The notes under the pieces were generated by a model, which searched no databases, was not told the DNA's origin, and worked only from the letters and a program-made list of their open reading frames with translations. DNA of 64,000 nt from Theocolax elegans (Eukaryota > Arthropoda > Insecta > Hymenoptera > Cerocephalidae): contig CM047426.1 in the NCBI GenBank assembly GCA_026168455.1, forward strand, positions 2,659,501-2,723,500, read 5' to 3'. Both the position numbers and the translations under genes were made by a program. Positions 47,858 to 59,360 of the stretch are shown here, piece after piece (position 1 is the stretch's first letter; every line of letters starts with the position of its first letter).

Positions 47858-48094
47858 ACAAGAGTCATTCGTTTCCGAAAGAGAAAAAAGAAAAGTGCCA
47901 CTTATTGGCGAAACAAGGAACAACAACAACAACAACGCGATGGAAATGTTTATTTGGAATTCAGGGAGCAAATCGAGTCGTTGTTGATGCTCAAGAGAGA
48001 CGAAGTTCAATTAAACTTGGAGAGATTCCGGTTGAAATATTGGAGAAAGGATCTGTTAATCGCTTGCTTAGAGACGGTTTCTAGACGCTGTTCT
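47858..48094 (+). other. Candidate internal exon (237 nt, open)
   Basis: A 96-codon frame (47828-48115) is markedly less AT-biased than its surroundings. It is Lys/Arg-rich at first, has a five-Gln run, then an amphipathic Glu/Leu/Arg-rich stretch (VYLEFREQIESLLMLKRDEV near its middle). A pyrimidine-rich acceptor (ATTTACTATTCATTTCTTAAG) ends at 47857 and a donor match (TCT then GTAAGG) begins at 48095. They bound 237 nt, a multiple of three and open throughout. No family is recognised. It could be a coding exon, a short independent gene without clear ATG, or a chance frame. Confidence 0.3.
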
Positions 48095-48115
48095 GTAAGG
48101 AAATTGAATATTTGA

Positions 48116-48630
48116 TATTCGAACTATTCTAACCATGAAAATTGGTAATTATGGTAGGTTAGTTCGAGGATCGAGATAAAAATTCATTGACACCTTAGTT
48201 TCTAGCGTGAATAAAGTTTTTTTGTATATACTTTTTTAATAATTTAGAAATAATTATATTTATGATTTGTTTTATTTAACCTTATTACAACATTTTACGA
48301 ACATAACCTAAAAATATAAATTGAAGAGTTTTCTAAAATTAGAAGGTCTTTAAATGTTAATGATAGGAATTTTTATTGAGGTTATTATTGTTATTTTTTT
48401 TTCTTTAAATTATACAATTACTATAAAAAAATAAATATATATGAATATATCCTTTTATACTTTAAATTTTACCATGTACCCTATCTAAAAAAAAGTAAAC
48501 TCAAAAACACCCATAACCTAGTGAAATGAAAATCGATTAAGAATTTAACGAACGAGCTATCTCAACCCATATAAAGTGTTAACGAACTTTGATAAAAAAA
48601 AATGAAGTAATGCTCACCGAGTAGCTCGAA
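48116..48630. other. AT-rich, no gene seen
   Basis: No recognisable feature except AACCTAAAAATATA-type words. Confidence 0.5.
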
Positions 48631-48639
48631 CTTTTTTAA

Positions 48640-48875
48640 AGTGATTTAAAGTAAAAATATGCGATTCGATTAAATTTTCTCGGGCCGCGCGTACACCGAT
48701 AAAACGTCGACTTTTTTCCCCTTCGCTCCTGCGCGGGGGCAAAGGCTTCCAGCTCATTGAGCGACGTCGTTACTGTTGATGCCAGTGCGGTTATCTGGGG
48801 AAAACTCCCCGTGAGTCGCCACCCACCGTAAATCAAAGAAAATTTTTTCGCTTACGCGCGTTCGGATGCACGAGA
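48640..48875. other. GC-richer island with kappaB-like palindrome
   Basis: CpG-rich island. At 48797-48810 the sequence GGGGAAAACTCCCC is a near-palindrome that fits the Rel/NF-kappaB site pattern (GGG, A/T centre, CCC). A minus-strand 66-codon frame spans it but has no domain. An enhancer is plausible; unproven. Confidence 0.3.
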
Positions 48876-48899
48876 ATCGATGAATATTGGTAAGAAATT

Positions 48900-49245
48900 A
48901 AAGGAAAATTTTTTTTGGCGAGGTTAGACCATTCTTTTTGGGTATTTATGGACGTAGTTGCGGTAAGGTAGTGCTGGATGAGAAGAAACAATTGTTTAAT
49001 GTGTATCGTGATTGTTACGATGGTATTTCAGAATTTTGAGGTTATATAAAACCATCTTTTGGACATGTATTATAAACTTGGTGTCCAAAAAAATGTAATA
49101 ATTTTATGCTAGGATATTATGTATCTCTAAAACTGTTACGATCATATTATTGAAAATTAAAGATTTTGTGGTTAAGTGAAACCATTTTTTGATCATCTAT
49201 TACAGACTTTATTGCTTCCTAAAAAAAAAACTTCTCCTAAATCGA
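48900..49245. repeat. TTTTGAGGTTA module, about 130 bp
   Basis: Two similar units near 49030 and 49160 contain GATTTTG(A/T)GGTTA, AAACCAT(C/T)TTTTG, a CAT(G/C)TATTA word and a run of A. A weaker one is near 48920. The same module recurs at 62630-63090. Confidence 0.55.
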
Positions 49246-50789
49246 TTAATTATCACATCAGTTTTTTTACTTAAATTAGAAAATTTTTTTTTTTCATTAA
49301 TTTATTATCTTTCTCTGGGTGTAACTTGTATGTATAAGTTAGTTTCGTTCCAGTTTGTTTTTTTATTTTATTTTACATTTTCCGATACCCGTGGAATGCG
49401 TGAGAGCAAACTACAGCAGGACAGTGCGATATTACGTGATGTCAATTTTGCAACTGACTCGTTCACTCTCGTTATTCTCTTCGGCTTCACGTGACACGAT
49501 ATCCTGACGAATTACGACCACTGTGACAGTGTACGTGTATTCGATTAACTAGGTTTTATTAATGCTGGAGAGGTAACGAGTCGCGTACAGTCAATTGTGT
49601 ACCTTTTCTAATTTTTTACTCTGCAGTTTTTTTTTTCGTTAATTTTCTTTTAAACGGAAATAAATAAACCGTTTAGTGACCGTAAATTACAGTTTGTAAC
49701 CGTCATTATTGGGTATTGTAAACGTTGCAGATACATTATCCGTTGATCGGATAATTGTATTATTGTACGGATATCTAATTTGAGATTGATGAAGAAAGCA
49801 ACGGTCATATTACACTTTATTTTCTTAGTGTTTGTTAAGATTGTCATCTCGCTTTTTCATAATCATTTTTGTCACATTTACTCACAATTACACGTTCGTA
49901 ATCATGTGGCATTATAAAGAATCTTAGATAGCAACAATTGCGTGATTTTTATCTTAAAATATATTGAAGCTATGTCAACCGACTAGTGTAATTCCGACTT
50001 TTCTTTTATATCTCGAACGAAAAAAAAATTATATACAATTCTTTCAATGCAATAAATAAAAAATTGTTACAAAATTTACATTTTTATAAGAATAGATAAT
50101 TAAAAATTAAAACACTAGTAACAATATTGCACTATTAAACAGTCGAAGAAGAAGAAGGAATAAAAATTTCTCGTAAAAAAAAAAGAATGTTCCACTTGGC
50201 AAACTACCCAAATTTTTTAAAACTCGCTTCAAACGAAACGGTGTTCCGGGGGTAAGGCAAGGAAGAGAGAGAGAGAAAAAAAAGAGAAATGACGAATTTA
50301 GCATAAGTACCCAAGCGGAATTGTAAACGAGTTTCATAAAATATATGTAGGGTTATAAAATAAAGAGAAATAACAACTGTAACGGAAAGGAAATTCGATT
50401 GTGTCATTTTGTGATTAAGGGTAATGTAATATAATTCGAAATATTTTTTAGATTTTTTTTTAATAATTTTTGGAATTTAAAATAAGGTTTCTTTTTAATT
50501 TCCTGTTATTTGCATTCTTAACGATTTCTCCACATATTACATACACATTTTTTTAAATCAATACCATAATCCACGAAGATTTCGAGGTTAAGTTCTATCT
50601 CGCAAATATTGTTTCAGATTATTTTTGCGAGTAATTTTGAGGTTAGTTTCTCTCGGTCGACTTTTCATAATTTATTTGATTATTACATGTATTTTTAAAA
50701 TCTACACTATTCCACGGGTGATTTGTAGGTCATATTCTCACACAGTTAAGACCACTTATCGATTTCCTATTAAATCCAAAAAAATAAAA
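49246..50789. other. AT-rich, no supported gene
   Basis: A GC-richer patch lies at 49380-49560. Frames of 65-101 codons have no domain. AGGTTA words near 50585 and 50640. Confidence 0.4.
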
Positions 50790-51230
50790 AATCATGTAAA
50801 TAACCAATCACACACACACAACACACAAGCACATATTCAAATAAAAAATCCACATAGCCACACAGAAAGTCAAGAATTACACGCACACATACACACATAG
50901 TCACGAACACATTAACGCACGAAGATAAACAAAACATAAAGTCATGCACATTCACACACAAAGTTCCTCACAAAGTTCCTCGCAAAGTCACACACAAAGT
51001 CACGAACAAACACACAAAGTCACACAGAAAGTCATGAACAAACATACATAGTCACGAATAAACACACAAGTCACACACAAATGTCACACTCATTCGCACG
51101 CTAATTCACGAGCAAGCACACAGTCGTACACATTCACATGATGCAGTCACGAACATTTACAACTCTCACAAAAACTCGTAAGTACAGAATTTTACACGCG
51201 CACACACTCACACACACATACACACACATG
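50790..51230. repeat. CA-rich minisatellite
   Basis: AAAGTCACNNACAAACACACA-type units of about 18-25 bp recur with substitutions throughout. It is the reverse-strand counterpart in composition of the GT-rich array at 42690-43310. Confidence 0.65.
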
Positions 51231-51512
51231 CAGACGTCGAGACGCGGGTATATAACTGGATTTATGGTTAATTGGCAATTCGTTTGTTAATTGAATTCTG
51301 AAGTATAGGAAATGCGTGTTATACAAAGTCTAGTCTCCTTGACGTTGTATCTGTGTGTATTTGTGTACCGTTGGGAAAATGCTGTATATATATATATATA
51401 TAGAAAGAGCTTTAAATCCATAGGATGTGGAAGTTTGCGTCGTACCGCAAGAAGATCCTCAGTAACTTGGTCCTATCGACCTTAACTTCAAGATGGACAA
51501 GCGTAGAGATAC

Positions 51513-51548
<36 letters not shown>

Positions 51549-51694
51549 TCTGTGTATATGTGTATGTGTAAGCGTAAATAGGTATGTGTTTCGCTGAACA
51601 GACAAGGTGAGCGTTAAGCCAGTTTATACGGTATTACCGTAAATACGGCTTATACCAACAAACTCGGAGACGAGCCTATATATATATATATATG

Positions 51695-51729
<35 letters not shown>

Positions 51730-51942
51730 TTTAGCCAAATTTTCACACGATGGCTTTTTAGGTTGGGTTTACTTGATTAACGTTTGGTCCGTCGGAGTTA
51801 CGTTATAACTGACCTAGTCTACATGTTGGTTATGTGTTTCTGTGGATTGGTTTGCTTTTGGGAAGAAGTTGAATCGTGATACCCTGAATATGGTTTTACA
51901 TAACCTCACCGTTTTAATTTTTTGAAATTTTTTCAACTTATT
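51231..51942. repeat. Microsatellite cluster
   Basis: TA at 51388-51402, CT at 51513-51546, TA at 51677-51693 and GT at 51697-51727, in otherwise mixed sequence with a GC-richer patch at 51420-51510. No gene. Confidence 0.7.
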
Positions 51943-52990
51943 TCAGAGGTGTGTAGAAGAATGTGCACGTAGATCAGTTTTAACGACAAGTACAACTCTA
52001 ATGGAAATCAAAACATTTATTAAATCATTTGTATACTCAGCAACAGTCTGACAGATAAATTCATAATTTATGCCTAATAAAAATGGTTTCATCTTTTTAG
52101 CTTTAGGTTCGACTATCGATTCTGTTCTTGAAGTATGTGAAATAAACAATTGAGGAGCTGGATGCAAGAACACGCCGAGCGCGGCGAATGGATAGAGGAA
52201 GCGGAGAGAAATTAAGAAATTGACGTCACCGTGACCAAATTTTTTAATTTGCCGAATTTGATTTAAAAAAATACTGTCGTGTGCAGAATTAAAAGACGCA
52301 ACTTTTTTCTATTTAATGTTTTTCTGTACGATGTGCAGATCAGATGAAAAAAATTAAGAACTGGAAATTTAGAAAACGGATCTTTAATCCATTTTTCAAA
52401 ATTGAATCGCTGTAACTTTGACAAATCTTTACAACACACTTTCGGTTACTGAATACTGAAACCATATTAAAAGCTTGTTATTTACGTTCAGTTCAATTAT
52501 TGTATAAAATTTGTTTAAAGTAGAATTTTTTACAGGTTTATATTTATCATTAGACTATATTAAGTATCTGTACGAAAAATCAGGAAATTTCATTAAGATT
52601 TGTCAAAGTTACAGTGATTCAATTTTGAAAAATGGATTAAAGATCCGTTTTCTAAATTTCCAGTTCTTAATTTTTTTCATCTGATCTGCATATCGTACAG
52701 AAAAACATTAAACAGAAAAAAGTTGCGTCTTTTAATTCTGCATACGACAGTATTTTTCTAAATTAAACTCGGCAAATTAAAAAATTTGGTCACGGTGACG
52801 TCAATTTCTTAATTTCTCTCCGCCTTCTCTATCCATTCGCCGCGCTCGGCGTGTTCTTGCATCCAGCTCCTCAATTCTTAGTAAAAGAAGCTTTATACAT
52901 TTTCAGTCCATTTTTTGGAGTCTAAGTAGATCCTTATATAAAAAATTGATTGCCGGATGTTGTAAAGCCAAGTGAAACGGCGTAATATTT
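51943..52990 (-). pseudogene. Coding relic around a foldback insertion; ankyrin-like piece
   Basis: On the minus strand just upstream of the foldback, 52921-52989 reads TPFHLALQHPAINFLYKDLL, which fits an ankyrin repeat (TPLHLA, then a helix with Leu-Leu). In-frame stops lie just before it and a few codons after it; after the second stop KCIKLLLL continues in frame up to the foldback. On the other side (51943-52147) an open minus-strand frame of about 68 codons contains KAKKMKPFLLGINYEFICQT-type sequence. These may be remnants of one gene interrupted by the foldback, but they cannot be shown to belong together. Only about 20 residues support the ankyrin call. Confidence 0.3.
52148..52876. mobile_element. 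Foldback (long-TIR) element, 282-bp arms
   Basis: Arms 52148-52429 and 52595-52876 are equal-length inverted copies with few mismatches, separated by 165 bp. The tip is AATTGAGGAGCTGGATGC. There is a GC-rich block near the ends (GCCGAGCGCGGCG) and no transposase frame. No clear target duplication. Like the element at 12687 it would give a long hairpin RNA if transcribed. The tip does not match the Tc1-like one, so it is a separate family. Confidence 0.88.
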
Positions 52991-53096
52991 CAAATTACAA
53001 CTGTTAAAAAACACTAATAAAATAAATAAAACGCGATAATCAAAATCATATAAGTCATATAAAATTTGGAAAGTATCTCTATTACATTATTTCTTG

Positions 53097-53540
53097 AATT
53101 TATTTTTTGAATTATTTTTTGAATTATTTTTTGAATTATTTTTTGAATTTCAAAGATATTTCTTGGTAAAAAATTAGCCAGTCGTAATATTCGTAGGTTA
53201 TTTTCTAAAAATGTGGAAATGGAAATATAGTTAGGTTATAACGTGCTCTTTCTTACCTACCCAATGTTCAATAAGTAATTGTTCGAAATGCTCTTTAAAA
53301 ATCAAACATTTAAAAAATTATTTAACAAAAATTCAAAAATTTAAAAACTTAAAAAAAGTATCAGTAATTTTCATAAAATTCAAAAAAATTCCAATAATTG
53401 TCAAAAAACTTAAAATTGTCTAAATTATCAAAAAAACCTCAAAATTATCAATAATAGTTAAAAATATATATAATTGTCAATAAAATTGTCAAAAAATCTA
53501 AGTTTTTCAAAAAATTCCCAATTTACAATTAAAAAAAACC
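53097..53540. repeat. 12-bp microsatellite and A-rich minisatellite
   Basis: ATTTTTTGAATT is repeated about four times without error at 53101-53150. From about 53300 to 53540 TTGTCAAAAAA(A/T)CTTAAAATT-like units recur with a period near 27 bp. Confidence 0.7.
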
Positions 53541-53769
53541 ATCCTTTTCCAAATTAAGCCAATACACCCTCCACTTCTTAAAGACCTCTATCAAAAAAGA
53601 AGTTTTAACAAAAACCCCGAATCTTTACAAAAAAAATCTACATCTACATTTACCTACCCAAGAACGCTTAAGCAAGCCATCGATAAAAAAAAAGGCCAAA
53701 GAAAAAGAATCACGACTGTTGATTAATAGTTCCGAGATCGAACGACAGTGAAACCAAGCGTAAACCACC

Positions 53770-53800
<31 letters not shown>

Positions 53801-54107
53801 CACATAAAAAGCGGAAGCTTAAAGCAGCCGCGTTCGAGAATGGAGAATCAATATATCTTTTTTTTTATACTATATACAAACCGCGTACATTAAAGGCTTC
53901 GAAGATAATCGGCTTCGCTGCGATGCGCACAATATATATACATCGAAAACTTCAATTAGTTAAACTATTCGAGGCAGCTCAAGATTCGTAAGAGAGGGGG
54001 GAAAGTCGCTTGTTTAAAAAACTTTCAAGATTTTCTCCCATTTTCTTCTTTTTTTTAAGTGATTTCCTCTTTTTTACTACTGTAATTTATTTAATTTTTT
54101 TTTAAAT
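53541..54107. other. AT-rich, TA microsatellite, no gene
   Basis: TA repeat at 53772-53799. A GC-richer patch lies at 53880-54020. No other feature. Confidence 0.45.
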
Positions 54108-54113
54108 ACTTAC

Positions 54114-54146
54114 GTGTAATGGATAGTCACTTTGAGCGGGACTTAC
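54114..54146 (-). other. Micro-exon with recursive-splice signature (33 nt)
   Basis: On the minus strand a long pyrimidine tract (TTTTCTTCTTTTTTTCTTTG) runs into TTACAG, immediately followed by GTAAGT: a perfect acceptor fused to a perfect donor, the pattern of insect recursive-splice sites (ratcheting points) in long introns. Exactly 33 nt further a second perfect donor follows (TTACAC then GTAAGT at 54113-54108). The 33-nt exon is open in one frame (VSPAQSDYPLH) and has stops in the other two. If used as a recursive-splice exon it would normally be skipped after regenerating the donor. If retained it adds 11 residues or a stop, depending on phase. It implies that this part of the window is intron of a minus-strand gene. 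Confidence 0.6.
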
Positions 54147-54239
54147 CTGTAACAAAGAAAAAAAGAAGAAAATTAAATTTACAACGAATTGGGTAGTAAA
54201 TATATCGTTGGTTCATTTATTTTTATGGGTGGTGGGAAT

Positions 54240-55270
54240 ATTTTTGGCAGAATGAAAATTAGGGTGACGGTTTTTATGATGAAAGTTAAGCTAACATTTT
54301 TTAATGGACTGTAACGGTAATTTTTTTTAAAGAAAAGGGTCTTTGTTAGTAATACTTTTATTAGAAAAAAATTGTGTCAAATTTTACCGTTTAATCACTG
54401 TAATTTTTCACTAGATTGTCCTTTGTTCTAAGTAACTCAATAATCTTGCAAGAATTAACTTAAGAGTATAAAGTAACAATAATTATAAAAATATAAATTA
54501 TAAATAACCTTAAAAAACTTAACCTAAAATTATATTTAGATTTGTAAAGTAAGCGCAACAAATTTTATCATTTAATCACGGTGATTTTTAGGCTACTGTT
54601 CAATTATCTTGTCGCTAGATTTTTCTTTATTCTAAATAATTCAATAACCTCAAAATATTTGACCTAAAATTATTTCGGGTTCAAAAGGGAATTTCTCCAA
54701 TTTGTAACGTGTTGTCACGGTAATTTTTAAAGAAAATTCTCTTTGTCTGCTCAGTAACTCGATAACCTCAAAAAAGATAATCTAAATATATTTAAATTTG
54801 AAAGATAATTGTTACGATGTTTATTATGCTAGGAATTTTTGTATTACAGTTTATTAAATTTTTCTAAGAAATTTATCTTTTATTATCTAATCTTATAAAC
54901 AAACAAAAATTAATCGTAAAATTCAATATATTTGTAAATAAATTGCTACAATTGTTCCTTTACTATCACGGTAATTTTTAGGTTACTTATCAAATATAGT
55001 TTAACGTTAAATTTTGTAACAAAATTATTTTTTTCTAATCAATAATCCAACAAAAAGTTACTTTGAATAATTATATTTATAAATAAATCATTTGTTTACC
55101 ATGCTATCACGGTGATTTGTAGGTTATTTATCAAATATCAAAATGTAATTTTCATCCTAGAATATATTGTACAAAACTAACCTAAAAAACTTCGTGAAAT
55201 CCTTAAAAAAATGTACCTTTTAGTTTATAATAATTTTCAATTCTAATTTTTTAGGTTACATTTACACTTA
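54240..55270. repeat. Degenerate array: ATCACGGTAATTTTTAGGTTAC
   Basis: The box TTTAATCACGGTGATTTTTAGG recurs, decayed, near 54315, 54390, 54575, 54710, 54965 and 55105. It is followed by ATTCAATAACCTCAAAA-type sequence in several units. Spacing is about 75-255 bp. Confidence 0.55.
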
Positions 55271-56460
55271 CCCTCCCTTAAAAAAAATACCAAACTATTC
55301 CCATAAAGACTATCAAATCCAACCACAATTAAATCAAAAACTAATTATCCATTAAAAAAAATCATTTAATCCTATGCTTCCCTCTTTCGAAAAAAAGAAG
55401 ACATTACATTAAACCTAACCTATAATTGACCTCATCGTACACACGCGTCATCGAAATAAAGAAAAGAAAAGTACGCGTAGACAACTAAAAAAAAAAAGAA
55501 AAGAAGCGACATTACGGATAGTAGAAGGATATAGAAGAAGAACGCGTTTGATTAAAACCCATTTATCACTCGGAGGATTTGCCCGTTTTACAGGAGAGAG
55601 AATGCCACACGGTCTAGGTTAGTTTTTTTTCAAGAAAAAGAAGCATCTTCTTCTATTTACTCGTCTGTCTTATCATTCGGCTCGCGCAAGGAATTCCGAG
55701 ACGATAATAGACATTTTTATTAAATTTTAAAAATGCATTATGATATTAGATATCACTTCTTTTTTTTTAATTTTCCTTTCGTTGGTATTAAACAGTATAC
55801 ATATATATGCTTTTTTTATGTATAGAAAGTGAGATGAAATTTTTTTTATGGAAATTAAAAAATTTTGAGTAGAAAATGTTTTAAAAAAAAGGGACACTAT
55901 GCACTTTACGTCTGTACTTAATTACAAAGGGTAACGTGAACATGGCGCAATGTGAAGTGAGATCATAGTATTTCTATCAACATCAAAGAGACATTAAGTT
56001 TGCGTTAACCGTTGGTATTGGAAATTTTATGAAAACTAAAAAAGAAAAATGAGAAAGAAATACTGAAAAAACGTACGTTATATTAAATTTTTGTAATTGT
56101 TACCGTGCGGTTTATATGCTCTAACCTCTAATGTGTAAGAAAATTGCAATATCTGATATTGAAAATTGTAATTTGCGAAATTTTACATTTTTTATAAGTA
56201 AACGATATTGAAAAATAAATAGTTGACGTTTCTATTTTAGAAGTACGATATCGGTACTTATTGGAAGACTTCATTTTTCAAAAGTCAAAATATTGATCTT
56301 TATGCTTGTCAAAAATGGGAAAATTCTTTTTTATATTATTAAAGTATAGAAACGAGAAATTTTGGAAAATTGAAAATTTGGAAATTTTGAAATCATTATT
56401 ATTATAAACATTTTTTTTCTTCTTAAAGAATAAAAGTTATTTATTATTAAAAAGTAGAAA
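55271..56460. other. AT-rich with GC-richer patches, no gene
   Basis: Patches lie at 55430-55620 and 55890-56010. No coding frame, RNA gene or transposon end is recognised. Confidence 0.4.
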
Positions 56461-57480
56461 ATTCTATATTTGCACTTTATAACGACGAGTCTTCAAAATA
56501 ATACTTATACGAAGTAACAATTTTAAAATTCATACTTTTAAAAAGTAAGAATTACAAAATTCTTACTGTTTTGAAGTTTCCAACTTCAAAATTCATACTA
56601 TTTACTTGACAACTTCAAAATTAATTGAATTAAAAACTTTGAAATTTATACTTTAATGAAATAACAAATAAAAATTCATAGTTTTGTGAAGTAACAACTT
56701 CAAAATTCATACTTTCTTGAATTAATAACTTCAAAATTAATATGTATTTGAATTAACTGTTACAAAATTTATTTTTTAAATAAGAACTTCAGAATTCTTA
56801 CATTTATAAAGTAAAAACATTAGAATTTATTCTTTTATGAAGTAATAATTCAAAATTTATATTTTTGTATAATAGCATATATTCAAATTCAGACTACGTG
56901 ATGAAAAAACATCTATTTTACATAAATGTACAGTTACAAATATCACACTAATGTAAGTAATTATGAGACACTGCATAATTTATAAAAACGTAATATTTAA
57001 TGAAATCATAACTTCAAAATTATATGACACTAAAAATTTAAACTTATGTGTACTTAATTCATTGAAATTTTTTGAAGTTAAAGCTGTAAATTTTATACAC
57101 ATTTACCTTTATGAAGTAAAACTTTGGAACTGCATTTATGAAATATAAATTTGAATAATCATACTTATGTTAAGTATAATTTTCAAACTTAAGATTATTA
57201 TGTAATTACAACGTCAAAATTAATAATTTGGTATGGTTTCTACTTCAAATTCACATTTTATTAGCGTTACAACTACAAAATTCTTATTTTATTCACGCAA
57301 CAACTTATTTTATTAACGTTACAGCTTAAACGTTCATACCTTTAGTAATTTTACAACTTCCAAATTTTAAAACCGATTGAAGTTACAACGTTTAAAGTTA
57401 TAAACGATTGTAATTGCAACTTTAAAGTTCATACTTTCTTGAAGTTAAAACTTCAACATCACGCTCTTTCGATATGAAAT
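56461..57480. repeat. Degenerate 30-bp array: AACTTCAAAATTCATACTTT
   Basis: GAAGTAACAACTTCAAAATTCATACTTTTAT-like units recur about 25-30 times over 1 kb with many substitutions and indels. GAAGTNACAACTTC makes each junction partly palindromic. The 61-codon frame at 56963 is an artefact of the array. Confidence 0.75.
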
Positions 57481-59142
57481 ACCACATTATACGCAATGTA
57501 AATGAAAGTACAAACTTCCATTTTTACACCCCCTCGTAACTTTATCAACTAAACCTTACACATTTATATCACTTTTCACACACTACTCACTCAACATAAC
57601 GCCTTTCTCTCGTTAATCCTTCGTAACACGATACACCCGGTGTGTAACACGAACGCGAATGTAATTATTAACATAACTTAAAAAAAAATCACCTCTATAA
57701 ACCATTTAAAAAAAAGCAATATTCACTCTTAACCCATACCTATACTACTTCATTAAAAAAAAAGCGTGAATGAATGGCCGTTGCGCGCCAGGGTTAATTC
57801 ATCGACTTAATAGCAACACCCGCATTCTTCCACACTTATACACCTACATACACTCACACTCCCCCCCCCCCCTCTCTCTTTCTGTAAGATTAAAGTCTCG
57901 CTTTACCTTTGCTACTGAAACCGGGAGGAGTTGTTCCACTTCCGCGTGGGGAAACTAGCCGGGGTTAAGTGAGACAACTGCGCTTGGTAATAGATATATA
58001 TATACACAAACTGAGGACATGTACACCGAGTTTTCCATGTCAGTGAAACGAGTATGGGACAACCTATTTTCTTTTTTTTTTTGCTTCTTGTAACCCTCGG
58101 TGTTCTCGTTTAATTATTATTAGTTAAACGGGTGTAGGTAATTAACGAATATGTTACCTTTTTTACGTTATTATGGAGGAGGATGTGTGTGTATGAGGGC
58201 GTTAATGGTCAGTTGTTGATTAGGATATTTTTTGTTTTGGAACGAAAATTGAGATTAGGAAAGGGGATTGTGAAGTGTGAAATTGATGGTGATATTAGTA
58301 TTAGTTTACACTATAAATTTACACTATTGTTTAATTTATAATTTGCATAGTGCGAATGGTAAATATTATACTTTTTTATTTTTTTTTATTAAAGCAATTG
58401 AACCTCTACATATAAAATGTTAATTTACACCTTACAAGTGCGTTGAAGTGTTGGTGAATTGTGAGTGTAAACTTATTAAACAAATCGTACCTTTAACAAT
58501 ATTAAGATTTAACTGAAAAAGTTAATTTTACTTTTTACTAATTTGTTGAACGAAATATTACACTTTACAAAATGTAAAGTTACAAATTTCACGAAATTTT
58601 GAAAGTGTGAATGAAAATCAATACACTATTCAAAATTACACAAATCTTAAAATTATCAAGCACATGTTTCAAATGTATTATTAGTTGAATTCCATAATTG
58701 CCCTCTAGAAATCGTATTCCATTTAATAGGTAATAAATAGATATTCTAAATAGAATGGTCAAAAAATGGGTGAAAAATAGGCGAAAAATTTGCCCATTTT
58801 TATCCTCCCGGTAAAACGCTTTTTCTCCCACTTTTTATCCATTAAATAGACTATAAAATATAAATTATATTGTGTTTTGAGCTAATTTTTAGGTTATAAA
58901 CATAGATCAAATTTGAGTCTAGTTATATGCTATTAAATGTCTATTAAATATGGACAAGTGAAAAATAAAATAAAATCGCTTTTATCTTGGTAAATAATGA
59001 AAATATAACAGAAATTAGTTGTATATCACATGGGAACTTTAAAAACCCATCCAAAACTACAGGAATTTTGAAGTTTACTGTTACTGAAAAGCTGGAAACA
59101 TTATTCGAATGTTTTGAGGTTATGGTCATTCTATTGAGTGTT
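57481..59142. other. GC-richer island 57750-58060, then AT-rich
   Basis: The island contains a run of 12-13 C (near 57860) followed by CT repeats and a 62-codon frame without domain. The rest is AT-rich. No gene is supported. Confidence 0.35.
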
Positions 59143-59156
59143 AAAAAAATGGATGA

Positions 59157-59360
59157 GGCCTGCGATGGCTCGGTCGGTAGGGCGTCGGGCTCGTAATCTG
59201 GAGGTCCCAGGTTCGATTCCCGGTCCCGGCCGATTGATACAAGCACCTCTGGCGAATGTATTTTCAACAAGTGCTTTCTTAACAAAGACACCGTATGACC
59301 TCCGTCGCTGATTAGCACCGGTTTGGGAGCATAAAAAGAGCGACGTTAAAAAAATAAAAA
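59157..59360 (+). mobile_element. Intact tRNA-derived SINE (204 bp)
   Basis: A box TGGCTCGGTCGG (59166-59177) and perfect B box GGTTCGATTCC (59210-59220). The anticodon-arm-like segment CTCGTAATCTGGAGGTCC resembles an elongator tRNA-Met with one change (inference). The body is followed by the shared tail: CGTCGCT (59303-59309), ATTAGCACCGG, GGGAGCAT, AGCGACG (59339-59345), GTTAAA and an A-rich end. A perfect 14-bp target duplication AAAAAAATGGATGA flanks it (59143-59156 and 59361-59374), so insertion was recent. Minus-strand ORFs across it are artefacts. Confidence 0.92.

Noticed and set aside
59157..59235. Apparent tRNA gene (Met-like arm, perfect B box)
   Set aside because: Head of the intact 204-bp SINE with a 14-bp target duplication.
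58944..59318. 124-codon minus-strand frame with a conserved-looking segment (and a similar one at 24349-24600)
   Set aside because: Antisense translation of the SINE head; such pieces recur wherever tRNA-derived SINEs insert.
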